From NCBI GenBank assembly GCA_963848495.1, contig CAWKDV010000002.1:434001-498000 (forward strand): a DNA stretch of 64,000 nucleotides. The letters run 5' to 3'. The number at the start of each line of letters is the position of its first letter. Positions within the stretch are counted from its first letter, which is position 1. The DNA comes from JAICJR01 sp963848495. Lineage in GTDB: Bacteria; Actinomycetota; Thermoleophilia; Solirubrobacterales; Thermoleophilaceae. Under the pieces are notes generated by a model. That model made no database searches and had not been told where the DNA came from. It saw only the letters and a list, made by a program, of their open reading frames with translations. Position numbers and translations under genes: made by a program. This document shows positions 35,094 to 43,293 of this stretch, piece after piece.

Positions 35094-35750
35094 GTGTCGC
35101 GTTCGGCGCGGGTCGTTTCGGTGGCGTGTGTGACGGCGGTCGCCGCCGTCCTGGCGGCGTTCTACGCAGTGGACTTCCTCGCCTCCTCGCCGCCGACGGT
35201 GAGCGCGGCCCCGGCCCCGGCCGGCGTGCAGCTCACGCTCCAGACGGTCGCCTCCTACGGGCACTCGCCGCATCCCGACTGGGTCTCTTACCTGATGCGC
35301 GACGGCTCCGGCAAGTGGCGCCACACGACGATCTTCAAGGTACCCGCGCACTCGCTGGTGCACGTGACGCTCTACCAGTACGACACCGCCACCGGGCTGC
35401 GCAACCCGTTCTGGTCGCAGGTCCGGGGGACGGTGGGCAACACGATGACCGTGGACGGCAAGACCGCGAACTTCCTGCCGCCGGACGACGCCTCGCACAC
35501 CTTCGCGATCCCCGACCTTGGGGTCAGCGTCCCGCTCAAGGGCGTGGCGGACGAGGCGAAGAACCAGTGCAGCGTCGCGCCCTGCACACTGGCGCAGGCG
35601 CACACCACGATCACGTTCACCTTCCGCACGGGTGCGCCCGGCACGTTCCGCTGGCAGTGCTTCGTGCCCTGCGCGGCGACCTTCGTCTTCGGTAACGGCG
35701 GGCCCATGCAGACGCCGGGCTGGATGGACGGCTACCTCAAGGTGGTCTGA
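35094..35750 (+). CDS. Exported cupredoxin-like protein, first gene of oxidase cluster
   Basis: 218 residues. An N-terminal signal/TM anchor (VACVTAVAAVLAAFYAV) is followed by an extracytoplasmic domain. The C-terminal block FRWQCFVPCAATFVFGNGGP resembles the cupredoxin Cys loop of oxidase subunit II-like proteins, with Met near GGPMQTPGW as a possible ligand. It could carry electrons or copper to the oxidase. The start is GTG 35094 because GGAGG is 7 nt upstream; ATG 35070 is the alternative. It ends 2 bp before coxB. Confidence 0.78.
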   Translation: MSRSARVVSVACVTAVAAVLAAFYAVDFLASSPPTVSAAPAPAGVQLTLQTVASYGHSPHPDWVSYLMRDGSGKWRHTTIFKVPAHSLVHVTLYQYDTATGLRNPFWSQVRGTVGNTMTVDGKTANFLPPDDASHTFAIPDLGVSVPLKGVADEAKNQCSVAPCTLAQAHTTITFTFRTGAPGTFRWQCFVPCAATFVFGNGGPMQTPGWMDGYLKVV

Positions 35751-35752
35751 GC

Positions 35753-36622
35753 ATGTCCAGCGAGGCGCTCCACGCGGGCGGTGCAGGCGAGCCCGCCCAC
35801 GGCCGCAAGCTCGTCCTGATCTGGGCGCTGCTCACGGTCGTGGCCGTGCCGCTCGTGGTCCTGGTGATCGGCCCGCACATGCCGCCCGGGACCTTCAGCA
35901 CGCAGGCGCGGGACCAGCGTGACGTGAACATCCTGCTCGCCGCGCTCGCCACGCCGGTGCTGCTCGGCGTCTGGGTCGCGCTCGTCTACGCGGTCATCTC
36001 CTTCCGCGAGCGCGACCCGGGGAGCGGCGACGGTCCTCCGGAGAGGGGCACACCGGGTCTCCAGGTGCTCTGGGTGGTGGCCACGGCAGTCGTGGTGCTC
36101 GCGCTCGCGGCCCTGGGCACCGACGAGCTGCTCGGCAGCGCCAAGGGCGCCGGCGGCGGGCAGGGCCCGGATCCCCTCGCGGTGCCGGCGGGCGCGAAGA
36201 ACGCCCTCCAGGTGCAGGTGATCGGCCAGCAGTGGGCGTGGACCTTCCGCTATCCCTCCTACGGTGGAGTCGAGACCCCGCAGCTCACGCTGCCGGCGGG
36301 CCGGCTCGTCGAGTTCCACGTCACCTCGCTCGACGTGGCGCACTCCTTCTGGGCGATCCAGCTCGGCGTGAAGGCCGACGCCATACCCGGCTCCGACAAC
36401 GTCGCCTTCGTCACCCCGCGGCACACCGGCACGTTCGAGATCCGCTGCGCCGAGCTGTGCGGCCTCTGGCACGGCCACATGCACAACACCGGCGCGGTGA
36501 TGACCCCCGCTGCCTTCAGCGGCTGGATCGCGGCCCAGCGCGTGTCGAACGCCCCGGCCACAAAGGTCCTTCCGCCGTACGCACCGCACTACTTCCCGGA
36601 GCCATTCAGGAGGGCCGGCTAG
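35753..36622 (+). CDS. coxB: Cytochrome c oxidase subunit II
   Basis: 289 residues. Two TM helices (about 20-42 and 60-85, with a third hydrophobic stretch near 100-120) and a CuA cupredoxin domain. The CuA ligands are all present: His in TSLDVAHSFWAI and the Cys-Glu-Cys-His-Met set in RCAELCGLWHGHMHN. The aromatic electron-entry patch is QQWAWTFRYP. It accepts electrons from a c-type cytochrome or a cupredoxin. It is followed directly (no gap) by coxA. Confidence 0.95.
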   Translation: MSSEALHAGGAGEPAHGRKLVLIWALLTVVAVPLVVLVIGPHMPPGTFSTQARDQRDVNILLAALATPVLLGVWVALVYAVISFRERDPGSGDGPPERGTPGLQVLWVVATAVVVLALAALGTDELLGSAKGAGGGQGPDPLAVPAGAKNALQVQVIGQQWAWTFRYPSYGGVETPQLTLPAGRLVEFHVTSLDVAHSFWAIQLGVKADAIPGSDNVAFVTPRHTGTFEIRCAELCGLWHGHMHNTGAVMTPAAFSGWIAAQRVSNAPATKVLPPYAPHYFPEPFRRAG

Positions 36623-38509
36623 ATGACCAAGACGACCCCGTTGTGGCGGCGGCTGATCGGCCAGAACGTGCTCGCCGGCCTCGTGCTCGGGATCGGCGGC
36701 TACCTGCTCGGCCATTGGATCGGGACCCGCATCGCGATCGGAAAGGACTTCCTGCTCGGGGGCGACCAGAACGACCTGGCGATCTTCATGGGCTTCCTCG
36801 TCGCGCTCCTCGGCTGGCTGATCGGGCTCGGGTTCCTCAACTACCCGCTCAGCAGGCTCGCCGGCCGCCCGCCGTCGCTACGGGAGAAGGAGGAGGCGGG
36901 GCCCGGCCGCTACTTCAGGCTCTGCACCGACCACAAGGTCGTCGGCCTCCAGTACTTCGTCACCGTGCTGGGTTTCTTCTTCATCGCCGGGCTGAACGGG
37001 ATGTTCATCCGCGCGGAGCTGCTCACGCCGCACGAACAGCTGTGGAACTCGAACCAGTACCTGTCGCTGGTCAGCCTCCACGGCACGATGATGCTGATGA
37101 TGATGTCGGCGGCCATCCTCGGGCCGTTCGGCAACTACTTCGTGCCGATCATGATCGGCGCCCGCCGGATGGCGTTCCCGCGCCTCGAGTCGCTCTCCTT
37201 CTGGCTCGTGCCGCCCGCCGGCCTGATCCTGCTGTCGGCGATCTTCCTGGGCGGATTCCCCACCGGCTGGACCGGCTATGCGCCGCTCGCCAACGAGGCG
37301 CGCGCGGGGATGGACGCCTACCTGTTCGCCTTCGCGCTGATCGGGCTCTCGATGACGATCGTGGGGACGAACATGATCGCCACCGTGCTGACGATGCGCG
37401 CGCCGGGGATGACCTGGAACCGGCTGCCGATCTTCGTCTGGGGAGTGATCTGCACCTCGATCCTGATGGTGCTGGCCGCGCCGGTGCTGTTCTCGACGCT
37501 TACGATGGTCACGCTCGACCGCACCGCGGACACGTCGTTCTTCCTGGCCAGCGCGGGCGGGAGCCCGTTCCTCTACGACAACCTGTTCTGGTTCTTCGGC
37601 CACCCCGAGGTCTACATCCTCGCGCTACCCGGCTTCGGGATCGTGCTCGAGATCCTGCCCGTCTTCTCGCGCAAGCCGCTCTGGGGCTACCGCCTGGCGG
37701 TGGCCGGGATGGTCGGGGTCGCGCTGCTGAGCTTCATGGTCTGGCAGCACCACCTGTTCGTCAGCGGGATCAACGCGGACCTGCGGCCGTTCTACATGTT
37801 CACCACCGAGCTGATCTCGGTGCCGACGGGCTTCATCTTCCTCAACGGGCTGGCGACGATCTGGCGCGGCCGCATCCGCTTCACCGTGCCGATGCTGTTC
37901 TCGCTCGCGTTCTTCTCGAACTTCCTGCTCGGCGGCCTGTCGGGGGTCTTCCTCTCGGACGTGCCGAGCGACGTGAGCACGCACGGGAGCTACTTCGTGA
38001 TGGCCCACTTCCACTACACGATCATGGGCGGGCTCGTGTTCGCGTTCTTCGCGGGCATCTACTACTGGCTGCCCAAGATGACGGGCCTGAAGTTCAACGA
38101 GCTGCTCGCCAAGGTGCACTTCTGGGGCATGTTCATCTTCTTCAACTGCACCTTCGCGCCGCTGTTTGCCGCCGGCATGCTCGGCATGCCTCGGCGGGTG
38201 TCGGTCTACGCGCCCCGGCTTCACGGGATCAACATCTTCGTGTCGATCTCCGCCTTCCTCCTGGGGCTCTCGATGCTCGTCTTCCTGGTCAACCTCGTCT
38301 ACTCGATGGTGATCGCGCGCGTGCCCGCCGAGGCCAACCCGTGGCACTCGCGGGGGCTCGAGTTCCAGCTCCCCACGCCGGTGCCCGTGACGAACTTCGT
38401 GCGCACGCCGGTGATCCAGTCCGACCCCTACGGCTACGGCGAGCCGGACGCCCCGCCGGTCGCGGTGCTCGCGCCCGGCAGGGCCGCCACGCCGCTCGCG
38501 GGAGCCTGA
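36623..38509 (+). CDS. coxA: Cytochrome c oxidase subunit I
   Basis: 628 residues, the catalytic haem-copper subunit. An N-terminal extension of about 90 residues with two TM helices precedes the 12-helix core. Ligands seen: low-spin haem His in SLHGTMMLMMMS, CuB His and cross-linked Tyr in FFGHPEVYILALPG, the CuB HH pair in VWQHHLFVSG, and haem a3 and low-spin His in MAHFHYTIMGG. The HPEVYI Tyr puts it in the A family. It reduces O2 to water with proton pumping. Confidence 0.96.
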   Translation: MTKTTPLWRRLIGQNVLAGLVLGIGGYLLGHWIGTRIAIGKDFLLGGDQNDLAIFMGFLVALLGWLIGLGFLNYPLSRLAGRPPSLREKEEAGPGRYFRLCTDHKVVGLQYFVTVLGFFFIAGLNGMFIRAELLTPHEQLWNSNQYLSLVSLHGTMMLMMMSAAILGPFGNYFVPIMIGARRMAFPRLESLSFWLVPPAGLILLSAIFLGGFPTGWTGYAPLANEARAGMDAYLFAFALIGLSMTIVGTNMIATVLTMRAPGMTWNRLPIFVWGVICTSILMVLAAPVLFSTLTMVTLDRTADTSFFLASAGGSPFLYDNLFWFFGHPEVYILALPGFGIVLEILPVFSRKPLWGYRLAVAGMVGVALLSFMVWQHHLFVSGINADLRPFYMFTTELISVPTGFIFLNGLATIWRGRIRFTVPMLFSLAFFSNFLLGGLSGVFLSDVPSDVSTHGSYFVMAHFHYTIMGGLVFAFFAGIYYWLPKMTGLKFNELLAKVHFWGMFIFFNCTFAPLFAAGMLGMPRRVSVYAPRLHGINIFVSISAFLLGLSMLVFLVNLVYSMVIARVPAEANPWHSRGLEFQLPTPVPVTNFVRTPVIQSDPYGYGEPDAPPVAVLAPGRAATPLAGA

Positions 38510-38510
38510 G

Positions 38511-39149
38511 ATGACGTCCGACGCTCCCACCGTCAGCCCCTTCGCGGACCTCGAGCCGCCCGAGATCCTGGGCCGCAACCTCCAGGTCGGCGCCCGCATG
38601 CTGGCCGCCGCGCAGGCGTTCTGCCTGCTGGCGTTCGTGTTCGCGTATCTCTACCTGCGCAGCCTCAACAGCAACGGCGACTGGCGGCCGAAGCACGTCG
38701 ATCCGTCGGCCGGGGTGGGGGCCGCGATGGTCGTCTGCCTCGTGGCATGCGCGCTCGCCTACGCGTATGGCGTCGCGCGGCTCGGCGACGGCACCGAGAG
38801 CGGCTGGCGCGCCGGGGCGATCGCCGCGCTGACGCTCGGGCTCGCGGCGTTCGTCCTGATCATCGTCCAGTTCGCCTCGATCAGCTTCGGGCCGACGAGC
38901 GGCGGCTACGCCAGCGTGTTCATCGGCTGGCACGCGGTGTACGGCGTCAACCTGCTGATCGGGCTCGGCTGGCTCGAGGTGCTCGTCGCCCAGTCGCTGC
39001 GAACCCACACGCAGGAGGTCGCCCCCGAGGCAAGCGACATCGCGGCGCCCTTCGAGGTGATGCGCCCGGCGGGCGACGCATTCGCCGTTGTCCTCTACGT
39101 GACCGTGGCCTTCGGCGCGCTCGGCTACGTCCTTCTCTTCCTCGCATGA
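38511..39149 (+). CDS. coxC: Cytochrome c oxidase subunit III
   Basis: 212 residues, five TM helices typical of the short bacterial subunit III. The N-terminal LQVGARMLAAAQAFCLLAFV and the late stretch SVFIGWHAVYGVNLLIGLGWLEV (His plus Glu face) fit the family. The start is 1 bp after the coxA stop, and the stop overlaps the ctaB ATG (ATGA). Confidence 0.88.
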   Translation: MTSDAPTVSPFADLEPPEILGRNLQVGARMLAAAQAFCLLAFVFAYLYLRSLNSNGDWRPKHVDPSAGVGAAMVVCLVACALAYAYGVARLGDGTESGWRAGAIAALTLGLAAFVLIIVQFASISFGPTSGGYASVFIGWHAVYGVNLLIGLGWLEVLVAQSLRTHTQEVAPEASDIAAPFEVMRPAGDAFAVVLYVTVAFGALGYVLLFLA

Positions 39150-40387
39150 GCGCCAGTCCCCCTACAGCCCGCTGCACGGCCCCGGGTCCCTCGCTTCGTC
39201 TCGGGGCCGTGGCGGGCGCTCTGGGGTGCGCGCTCGTGGTCGCGACCGGGGCGCTCCACCTCGGTCTTGCCCATTCGCTGCTGGTCGCCTGCGCGGTGCC
39301 GCCGCTCGTGGCGCTTGCCGTGGCGGGCCGGGCCGCGTACCCGCAGGTGCTGCGGCCCGCGGCGGCCGCCCTGGGTCTCGTGGCCGCCGACAGCGTTCTC
39401 GGCGCTGTGGTGGCGCTCGGGGGTAGGCCGGCGTGGGCGGTGGGGGCGCACCTCGGGCTGGCCGGGTTGGCGCTGGCGGCGGCGCTCCTGGCGGCCGCGG
39501 CCTGCTACCGGGGCGAGCCGCTGCCCGGCGGCCCGTGGCGCGACTACCTGACGCTCACCAAGCCGCGCATCATGAGCCTCCTGCTGCTCACGGCGGCGGC
39601 CGGCATGTTCGCCGGCGCCCATGGCGTGCCCGACCTGCCCAAGCTGGCCGCGCTGCTGGTCGGCGGGGCACTCGCATCGGGCGGCGCCAGCGCGCTCAAC
39701 CACCTCCTCGACCGCGACATCGACGCTCGCATGGGCGGCCGCACCGCGAGCCGTCCCGTCGTCGCGGGCCGCGTCGCCGCTCCCCGCGCGCTCGAGTTCG
39801 GACTGGTCCTGTCCGCGTTCTCGTTCGTGCTGCTGGGCAGCGCGATCAACCTGCTCACCGCCCTGCTCGCGCTCGCCGGCACGCTCGGCTACGTGCTCGT
39901 CTACACGCGCTGGCTGAAGCGGACCACTCCCCAGAACATCGTCATCGGGGGCGCCGCCGGCGCGATCCCGCCACTGGTCGGCTGGGCGGCCGCCCGCGGC
40001 GACCTCACCCTCCCCGCCATCTTCCTGTTCCTGATCGTCTTCCTCTGGACGCCGCCTCACTTCTGGGCGCTGGCCCTGCTGATCAAGCGCGACTACGCCG
40101 CCGCCGGCATACCGATGCTCCCCGTCGTGCGCGGAGACAGGGAGACGGCCCGCCAGATCCTCCGCTACTCGCTGGTACTGGCCGCCGCCACCGCTCTGCC
40201 ATACGCCTGGCACGCCGCCGGCGGCGCCTACCTCGCCGCCGCGCTCACGCTGGACGTGCTCCTGATCGCACTGGCGCTGCGCCTCCGCCGCCACACAAGT
40301 CGGGTGCGCGCCGCGCAGCTCTTTCACTTCTCGCTCCTCTACCTGGCGCTGCTGTTCGTGGCTGTCGCCATCGACCCGCTGCTGTGA
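39146..40387 (+). CDS. ctaB: Protohaem IX farnesyltransferase with N-terminal membrane extension
   Basis: 413 residues; the usual haem O synthase is about 300. Residues about 125-413 are the UbiA-type prenyltransferase: first Asp motif NHLLDRDIDARMGGR, second region YTRWLKRTTPQNIVIGGAAGA and FLWTPPHFWALAL. Residues 1-115 add four TM helices containing spaced His residues (TGALHLGLAH, AVGAHLGLAG) that resemble half of a CtaA haem A synthase. No separate ctaA gene is in the cluster, so a fused or degenerate CtaA half is inferred. Confidence 0.92.
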   Translation: MSASPPTARCTAPGPSLRLGAVAGALGCALVVATGALHLGLAHSLLVACAVPPLVALAVAGRAAYPQVLRPAAAALGLVAADSVLGAVVALGGRPAWAVGAHLGLAGLALAAALLAAAACYRGEPLPGGPWRDYLTLTKPRIMSLLLLTAAAGMFAGAHGVPDLPKLAALLVGGALASGGASALNHLLDRDIDARMGGRTASRPVVAGRVAAPRALEFGLVLSAFSFVLLGSAINLLTALLALAGTLGYVLVYTRWLKRTTPQNIVIGGAAGAIPPLVGWAAARGDLTLPAIFLFLIVFLWTPPHFWALALLIKRDYAAAGIPMLPVVRGDRETARQILRYSLVLAAATALPYAWHAAGGAYLAAALTLDVLLIALALRLRRHTSRVRAAQLFHFSLLYLALLFVAVAIDPLL

Positions 40388-40554
40388 TGGCCACGCTCCA
40401 CGCGCTGTTCGCGGATGTGGGCGGCACGGGCGCCGCCAGTCACGTGACGGCCGGTGCCGTGCTCACCCTCGTGATCCCGCTGGCGCTGCTCGTGCTCGTG
40501 CTCGTGTGGTGGTGGCTCAGCTCCCGGCGGCACCTGCGGCAGTGGGATGAGTAG
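40387..40554 (+). CDS. 55-residue single-TM protein in oxidase cluster
   Basis: A short open frame with ATG overlapping the ctaB stop (TGATG) and its own stop overlapping the SCO start. It has a soluble N-terminus, one TM helix AGAVLTLVIPLALLVLVLVW, and a basic tail SSRRHLRQWDE. The position and size resemble a small oxidase subunit or assembly peptide. The tight overlaps on both sides are the main evidence. Confidence 0.7.
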   Translation: MATLHALFADVGGTGAASHVTAGAVLTLVIPLALLVLVLVWWWLSSRRHLRQWDE

Positions 40555-41230
40555 CGTCGCCGGGTCCGGCGCGGACCCGCGAGCTTGGCCGCTCGGCGCA
40601 CGTGCGACCACCCTGCTGATCGGCGCCTGCGTGGCGGCGGGAGCCGTCGGCGGCGTGGCTCTCCACCGGCTCAGCTCCGCGCCCGCGCACCGGGGCGCCC
40701 GGGCGGCCGCGCCGGTTCTGCCCGCCCAGGCGCTGGCCGCGGACATCAACTGGCCCGCCGGCAGCCGCCCGGCGCCCGGCTTCGCGCTCCGGGACCAGTC
40801 GGGGCGGCTTGTCTCCCTGGCGGGCAGGCGCGGGCACCCGGTGCTGCTCACGTTCATGGACTCGCACTGCAAGCTGCTCTGCACCCTCCAGGGCCCGGCG
40901 ATCGGACGTGCCGTGCGCACCGCACCGGTCCCGCGGGGGGTCTCGCTCCTCGTCGTGAGCGTCAACCCGTGGGAGGACACCGCCGCGAGCACGCGGCTCG
41001 CCGGCGAGCGATACGGCTTCGCCGGCGACTGGCATTGGCTGCATGGCACGCCGGCTCAGCTCAGACGCATCTGGAGCGCCTACGGGATCGGCGTGCGGAA
41101 GACGCCCGGCGACGTGAACCACAGCACGGCGATCTACCTGATCGACAGGCACGGCTTCGAGCGGGCCGGCTTCAACTTCCCGTTCGAGCGCCGCCGCATG
41201 GCGCGCGCGTTGAAGACGCTGGCGAGCTGA
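40547..41230 (+). CDS. SCO1/SenC/PrrC family copper-delivery protein
   Basis: 227 residues. Signal anchor about residues 18-42, then a thioredoxin-like domain with the copper motif MDSHCKLLCTLQ (CxxxC) and the third ligand His in DVNHSTAIYLID. It delivers or reduces copper for the CuA site of CoxB on the outer side of the membrane. It overlaps the small TM gene before it and ctaG after it (TGATG). Confidence 0.9.
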   Translation: MSSVAGSGADPRAWPLGARATTLLIGACVAAGAVGGVALHRLSSAPAHRGARAAAPVLPAQALAADINWPAGSRPAPGFALRDQSGRLVSLAGRRGHPVLLTFMDSHCKLLCTLQGPAIGRAVRTAPVPRGVSLLVVSVNPWEDTAASTRLAGERYGFAGDWHWLHGTPAQLRRIWSAYGIGVRKTPGDVNHSTAIYLIDRHGFERAGFNFPFERRRMARALKTLAS

Positions 41231-42129
41231 TGCCCTCCCCGCTCGCCCCGCCGTTCGTCCTCGCGGTGATAGCCGGCCTGCTCTACGCCCGCGGGGCGCG
41301 GCGTCAGAGGCGTGTGTCGGCGAGGTGGCGACGGCCCTCCCTCCGCTGGCGGGAGCTCGCATTCTGGACGGCGCTCGTGACCCTGGTGGCCGCCCTCGAC
41401 TCGTCGATCGACGACCTGGCCGACCGCCTCTTCTGGGTGCACATGCTTCAGCACGTGCTGCTGATGATGGTCGTCGCGCCGCTGCTGGTGCTCGCCGCGC
41501 CGTGGGCGCCGATCTGGAGGGGGCTGTCGCTGCGGCTGAGGCGCCCGCTGGCGGTGGCGGTGGTAGCCCGGCCGGCGCTGCGCACCAGCGCTGGGGTGGC
41601 CGGCCCATGGGCGATCTGGGTTCTCTTCAACGCCGACATGTGCGCCTGGCACGTGCCCGCTCTCTACGGGCTCACGCTTCGCAACCAGGCCGTCCACGAC
41701 CTCGAGCACGTGTCCTTCCTGGTGCTCGGCGTGCTCTTCTGGGCACAGGTGATCGAGTCGCCGCCGCTGCGGCTGCGACTCGGCAACACCCAGCGGCTCG
41801 TCTACGTCCTGCTCGGCGCCACGGTCTCCTGGCTGCTCGCGCTCGCGCTCACGTTCTGGCCGACGCCGCTCTACGCCGGCTACAGCACGCTGGCCTCGCG
41901 GCCGGGCGGGATCTCAGCCCTCGGCGACCAGCAGCTCGCGGCCGGGATCATGCTGGGACCGGGCTCGATCCCATATGCCGTGTTCGTCTTCCTCGCCCTC
42001 TACCGCTGGCTCGGTTCGCAACCGGCGGAGGAGGGCGGCCTCAGGCCGCGGCCAAGTCGTCCTCGTAGCGGTCAGTCCAGCTCTCGTGCGCGCGGGCCAG
42101 CGCCGGCCGCTCGCGCGCGCCGGTCCTGA
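41230..42129 (+). CDS. ctaG: CtaG-type (caa3_CtaG) oxidase assembly protein
   Basis: 299 residues. Seven TM helices with family motifs LFWVHMLQHVLLMMVVAPLL (HxxQH), FNADMCAWHVPALYGLTLRN and VHDLEHVSFLVLGVLFW. It is needed for caa3-type oxidase maturation, probably CuB insertion. The last 30 residues or so are a low-complexity Arg/Pro/Ser tail, and this part of the DNA is antisense to a convincing 57-residue gene; the tail may be junk coding. Confidence 0.88.
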   Translation: MPSPLAPPFVLAVIAGLLYARGARRQRRVSARWRRPSLRWRELAFWTALVTLVAALDSSIDDLADRLFWVHMLQHVLLMMVVAPLLVLAAPWAPIWRGLSLRLRRPLAVAVVARPALRTSAGVAGPWAIWVLFNADMCAWHVPALYGLTLRNQAVHDLEHVSFLVLGVLFWAQVIESPPLRLRLGNTQRLVYVLLGATVSWLLALALTFWPTPLYAGYSTLASRPGGISALGDQQLAAGIMLGPGSIPYAVFVFLALYRWLGSQPAEEGGLRPRPSRPRSGQSSSRARGPAPAARARRS

Positions 42130-42214
42130 TTGCCCAGGCGGCGAGGACGATGATCGCGGAAAAGGCCGCCAATCCAAGAACGATGTTCACTGCAAGTGCC
42201 ACGGAGATATCCAT
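42041..42214 (-). CDS. 57-residue single-TM protein, antisense to ctaG 3' end
   Basis: Reading the minus strand from ATG 42214 gives 57 codons and a TGA at 42041. The frame holds one TM helix NIVLGLAAFSAIIVLAAWAI and a charged tail ending SWTDRYEDDLAAA. A strong GGGAGG site lies 7 nt before the ATG. It overlaps the last 89 bp of ctaG on the other strand. The hydropathy and ribosome site are much better than the opposing ctaG tail. Function unknown; a small accessory oxidase peptide is possible. Confidence 0.65.
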   Translation of the reverse strand: MDISVALAVNIVLGLAAFSAIIVLAAWAIRTGARERPALARAHESWTDRYEDDLAAA

Positions 42215-42353
42215 CGGAACGCCTCCCTTTCAGTCACCAATGCCTAGGCGAAGGGTGCCCGGGGAGCCTCATAGCGAACTCGGCTGAGGCTGAGAATTTG
42301 CTCGTAGAGCAGCGGTCAGCCGAAGAATGTCGGCGCGTCAACCCATTGCGCTG

Positions 42354-43136
42354 CTACCTCACATGAGGTATAGCTGGAACACGCCGCCGAAGGCGATGCA
42401 CGACTCGGTGCGCGACCTCTGCTCCAGCGAGCGGGGGGTACCCATTACCGGAGGGCCGGGACCTACCCGGCCCTCCGGCGTTTACGGGCCGCACCCGCCG
42501 GCGGCGGGGCGCCTGTCCGCGCTCGGTCGCCTTATCCTCCGCCATCAGCTCGCCGGCGGTGATCGCAAGCGCGGCGGGCAGCAGGATCGCGGGGATCGCG
42601 ATCGGCAACAGGAGCAGGTGCAGCCAGTCCCACAGGGTGTTGCCGCGGAAGCCGGTCCAGCCCCACCCCCAGACGTAGCCGCCCAGGGCGCAGACGACGA
42701 AGGCAGCGAGCACCAGGACGATCAGCGCGCGGTGGTGCGGGCGCAGGTCGGCGCGGATCTGCGGCCAGATCGGGAAGGTCGCGATCACGAGCGGCAGGAG
42801 CAGCAGGTTGACCCAGTCCCAGAGCTTGTTGTCGCCGAAGCCCGTCCAGCCCCAGGGCACCGTGTAACCGAGCACGATCACCACCGCGAAGGCGGCGAGC
42901 AGCGCGGCGGCCACGAGCACGCGGCCGCGCCCGAGGCGGTCGCGTCGCGACAGCCAGATCGGGAGCGTGGCCACCGTCACCGGCACGAGCAGCAGGCTGA
43001 TCCAGTCCCAGAGCGTTGCGGTGTGGCCGTTGATCCCGGTCCAGGACCAGTGCGAGTGGTAGCCGCCCCAGAGCACCGCCGCGACGACGACCGCGAGCCC
43101 GATCCGGATCGACATGCTCGCCTGTCTTGCCTGCAT
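42354..43136 (-). CDS. Membrane protein with three WGWTG...LWDW repeats
   Basis: Up to 260 residues. Three copies of a helix-hairpin unit are clear: WSWTGINGHTATLWDWISLL, WGWTGFGDNKLWDWVNLLLL and WGWTGFRGNTLWDWLHLLLL, about 60 residues apart and each followed by a TM helix. AGGAGG lies 7 nt before ATG 43136. The last 50 residues are low-complexity and cover a perfect 13-bp hairpin (42448-42478); in another frame a TAA occurs just before that hairpin, so the true 3' end may be near 42485 with a frameshift. Family not recognised. Confidence 0.75.
   Translation of the reverse strand: MQARQASMSIRIGLAVVVAAVLWGGYHSHWSWTGINGHTATLWDWISLLLVPVTVATLPIWLSRRDRLGRGRVLVAAALLAAFAVVIVLGYTVPWGWTGFGDNKLWDWVNLLLLPLVIATFPIWPQIRADLRPHHRALIVLVLAAFVVCALGGYVWGWGWTGFRGNTLWDWLHLLLLPIAIPAILLPAALAITAGELMAEDKATERGQAPRRRRVRPVNAGGPGRSRPSGNGYPPLAGAEVAHRVVHRLRRRVPAIPHVR
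42355..42370. promoter_or_regulatory. 16-bp palindrome TACCTCAcaTGAGGTA
   Basis: Perfect 7-bp arms with a CA centre, about 140 bp upstream of the 57-residue minus-strand gene and at the far end of the repeat membrane protein frame. Candidate operator. Confidence 0.35.
42448..42478 (-). terminator. Perfect 13-bp hairpin in the 3' end of the repeat membrane gene
   Basis: CCGGAGGGCCGGG pairs with its complement over a 5-nt loop. It looks like the natural terminator of the minus-strand gene, although the annotated frame runs through it. Confidence 0.55.
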
Positions 43137-43190
43137 CGACCAGCCTCCTCGCTCTCTTGGGCCATCCGCTCGCCGAGGCAGCTAGACGCA

Positions 43191-43218
43191 GAGGGGGCCG
43201 CTTCTAAGCGGCCCCCTC
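43191..43218 (-). terminator. Hairpin downstream of nrdJ
   Basis: Perfect 13-bp arms GAGGGGGCCGCTT/AAGCGGCCCCCTC around a 2-nt centre, 76 bp past the nrdJ stop. It is symmetrical, so it could stop transcription from either side. Confidence 0.65.
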
Positions 43219-43293
43219 GACGCGATATGCTGGGCTTTCGGCGCTCGCCGTCATGCCACTGGGCGCATCTCCATGAAAGCGCCCCCTAACTAG

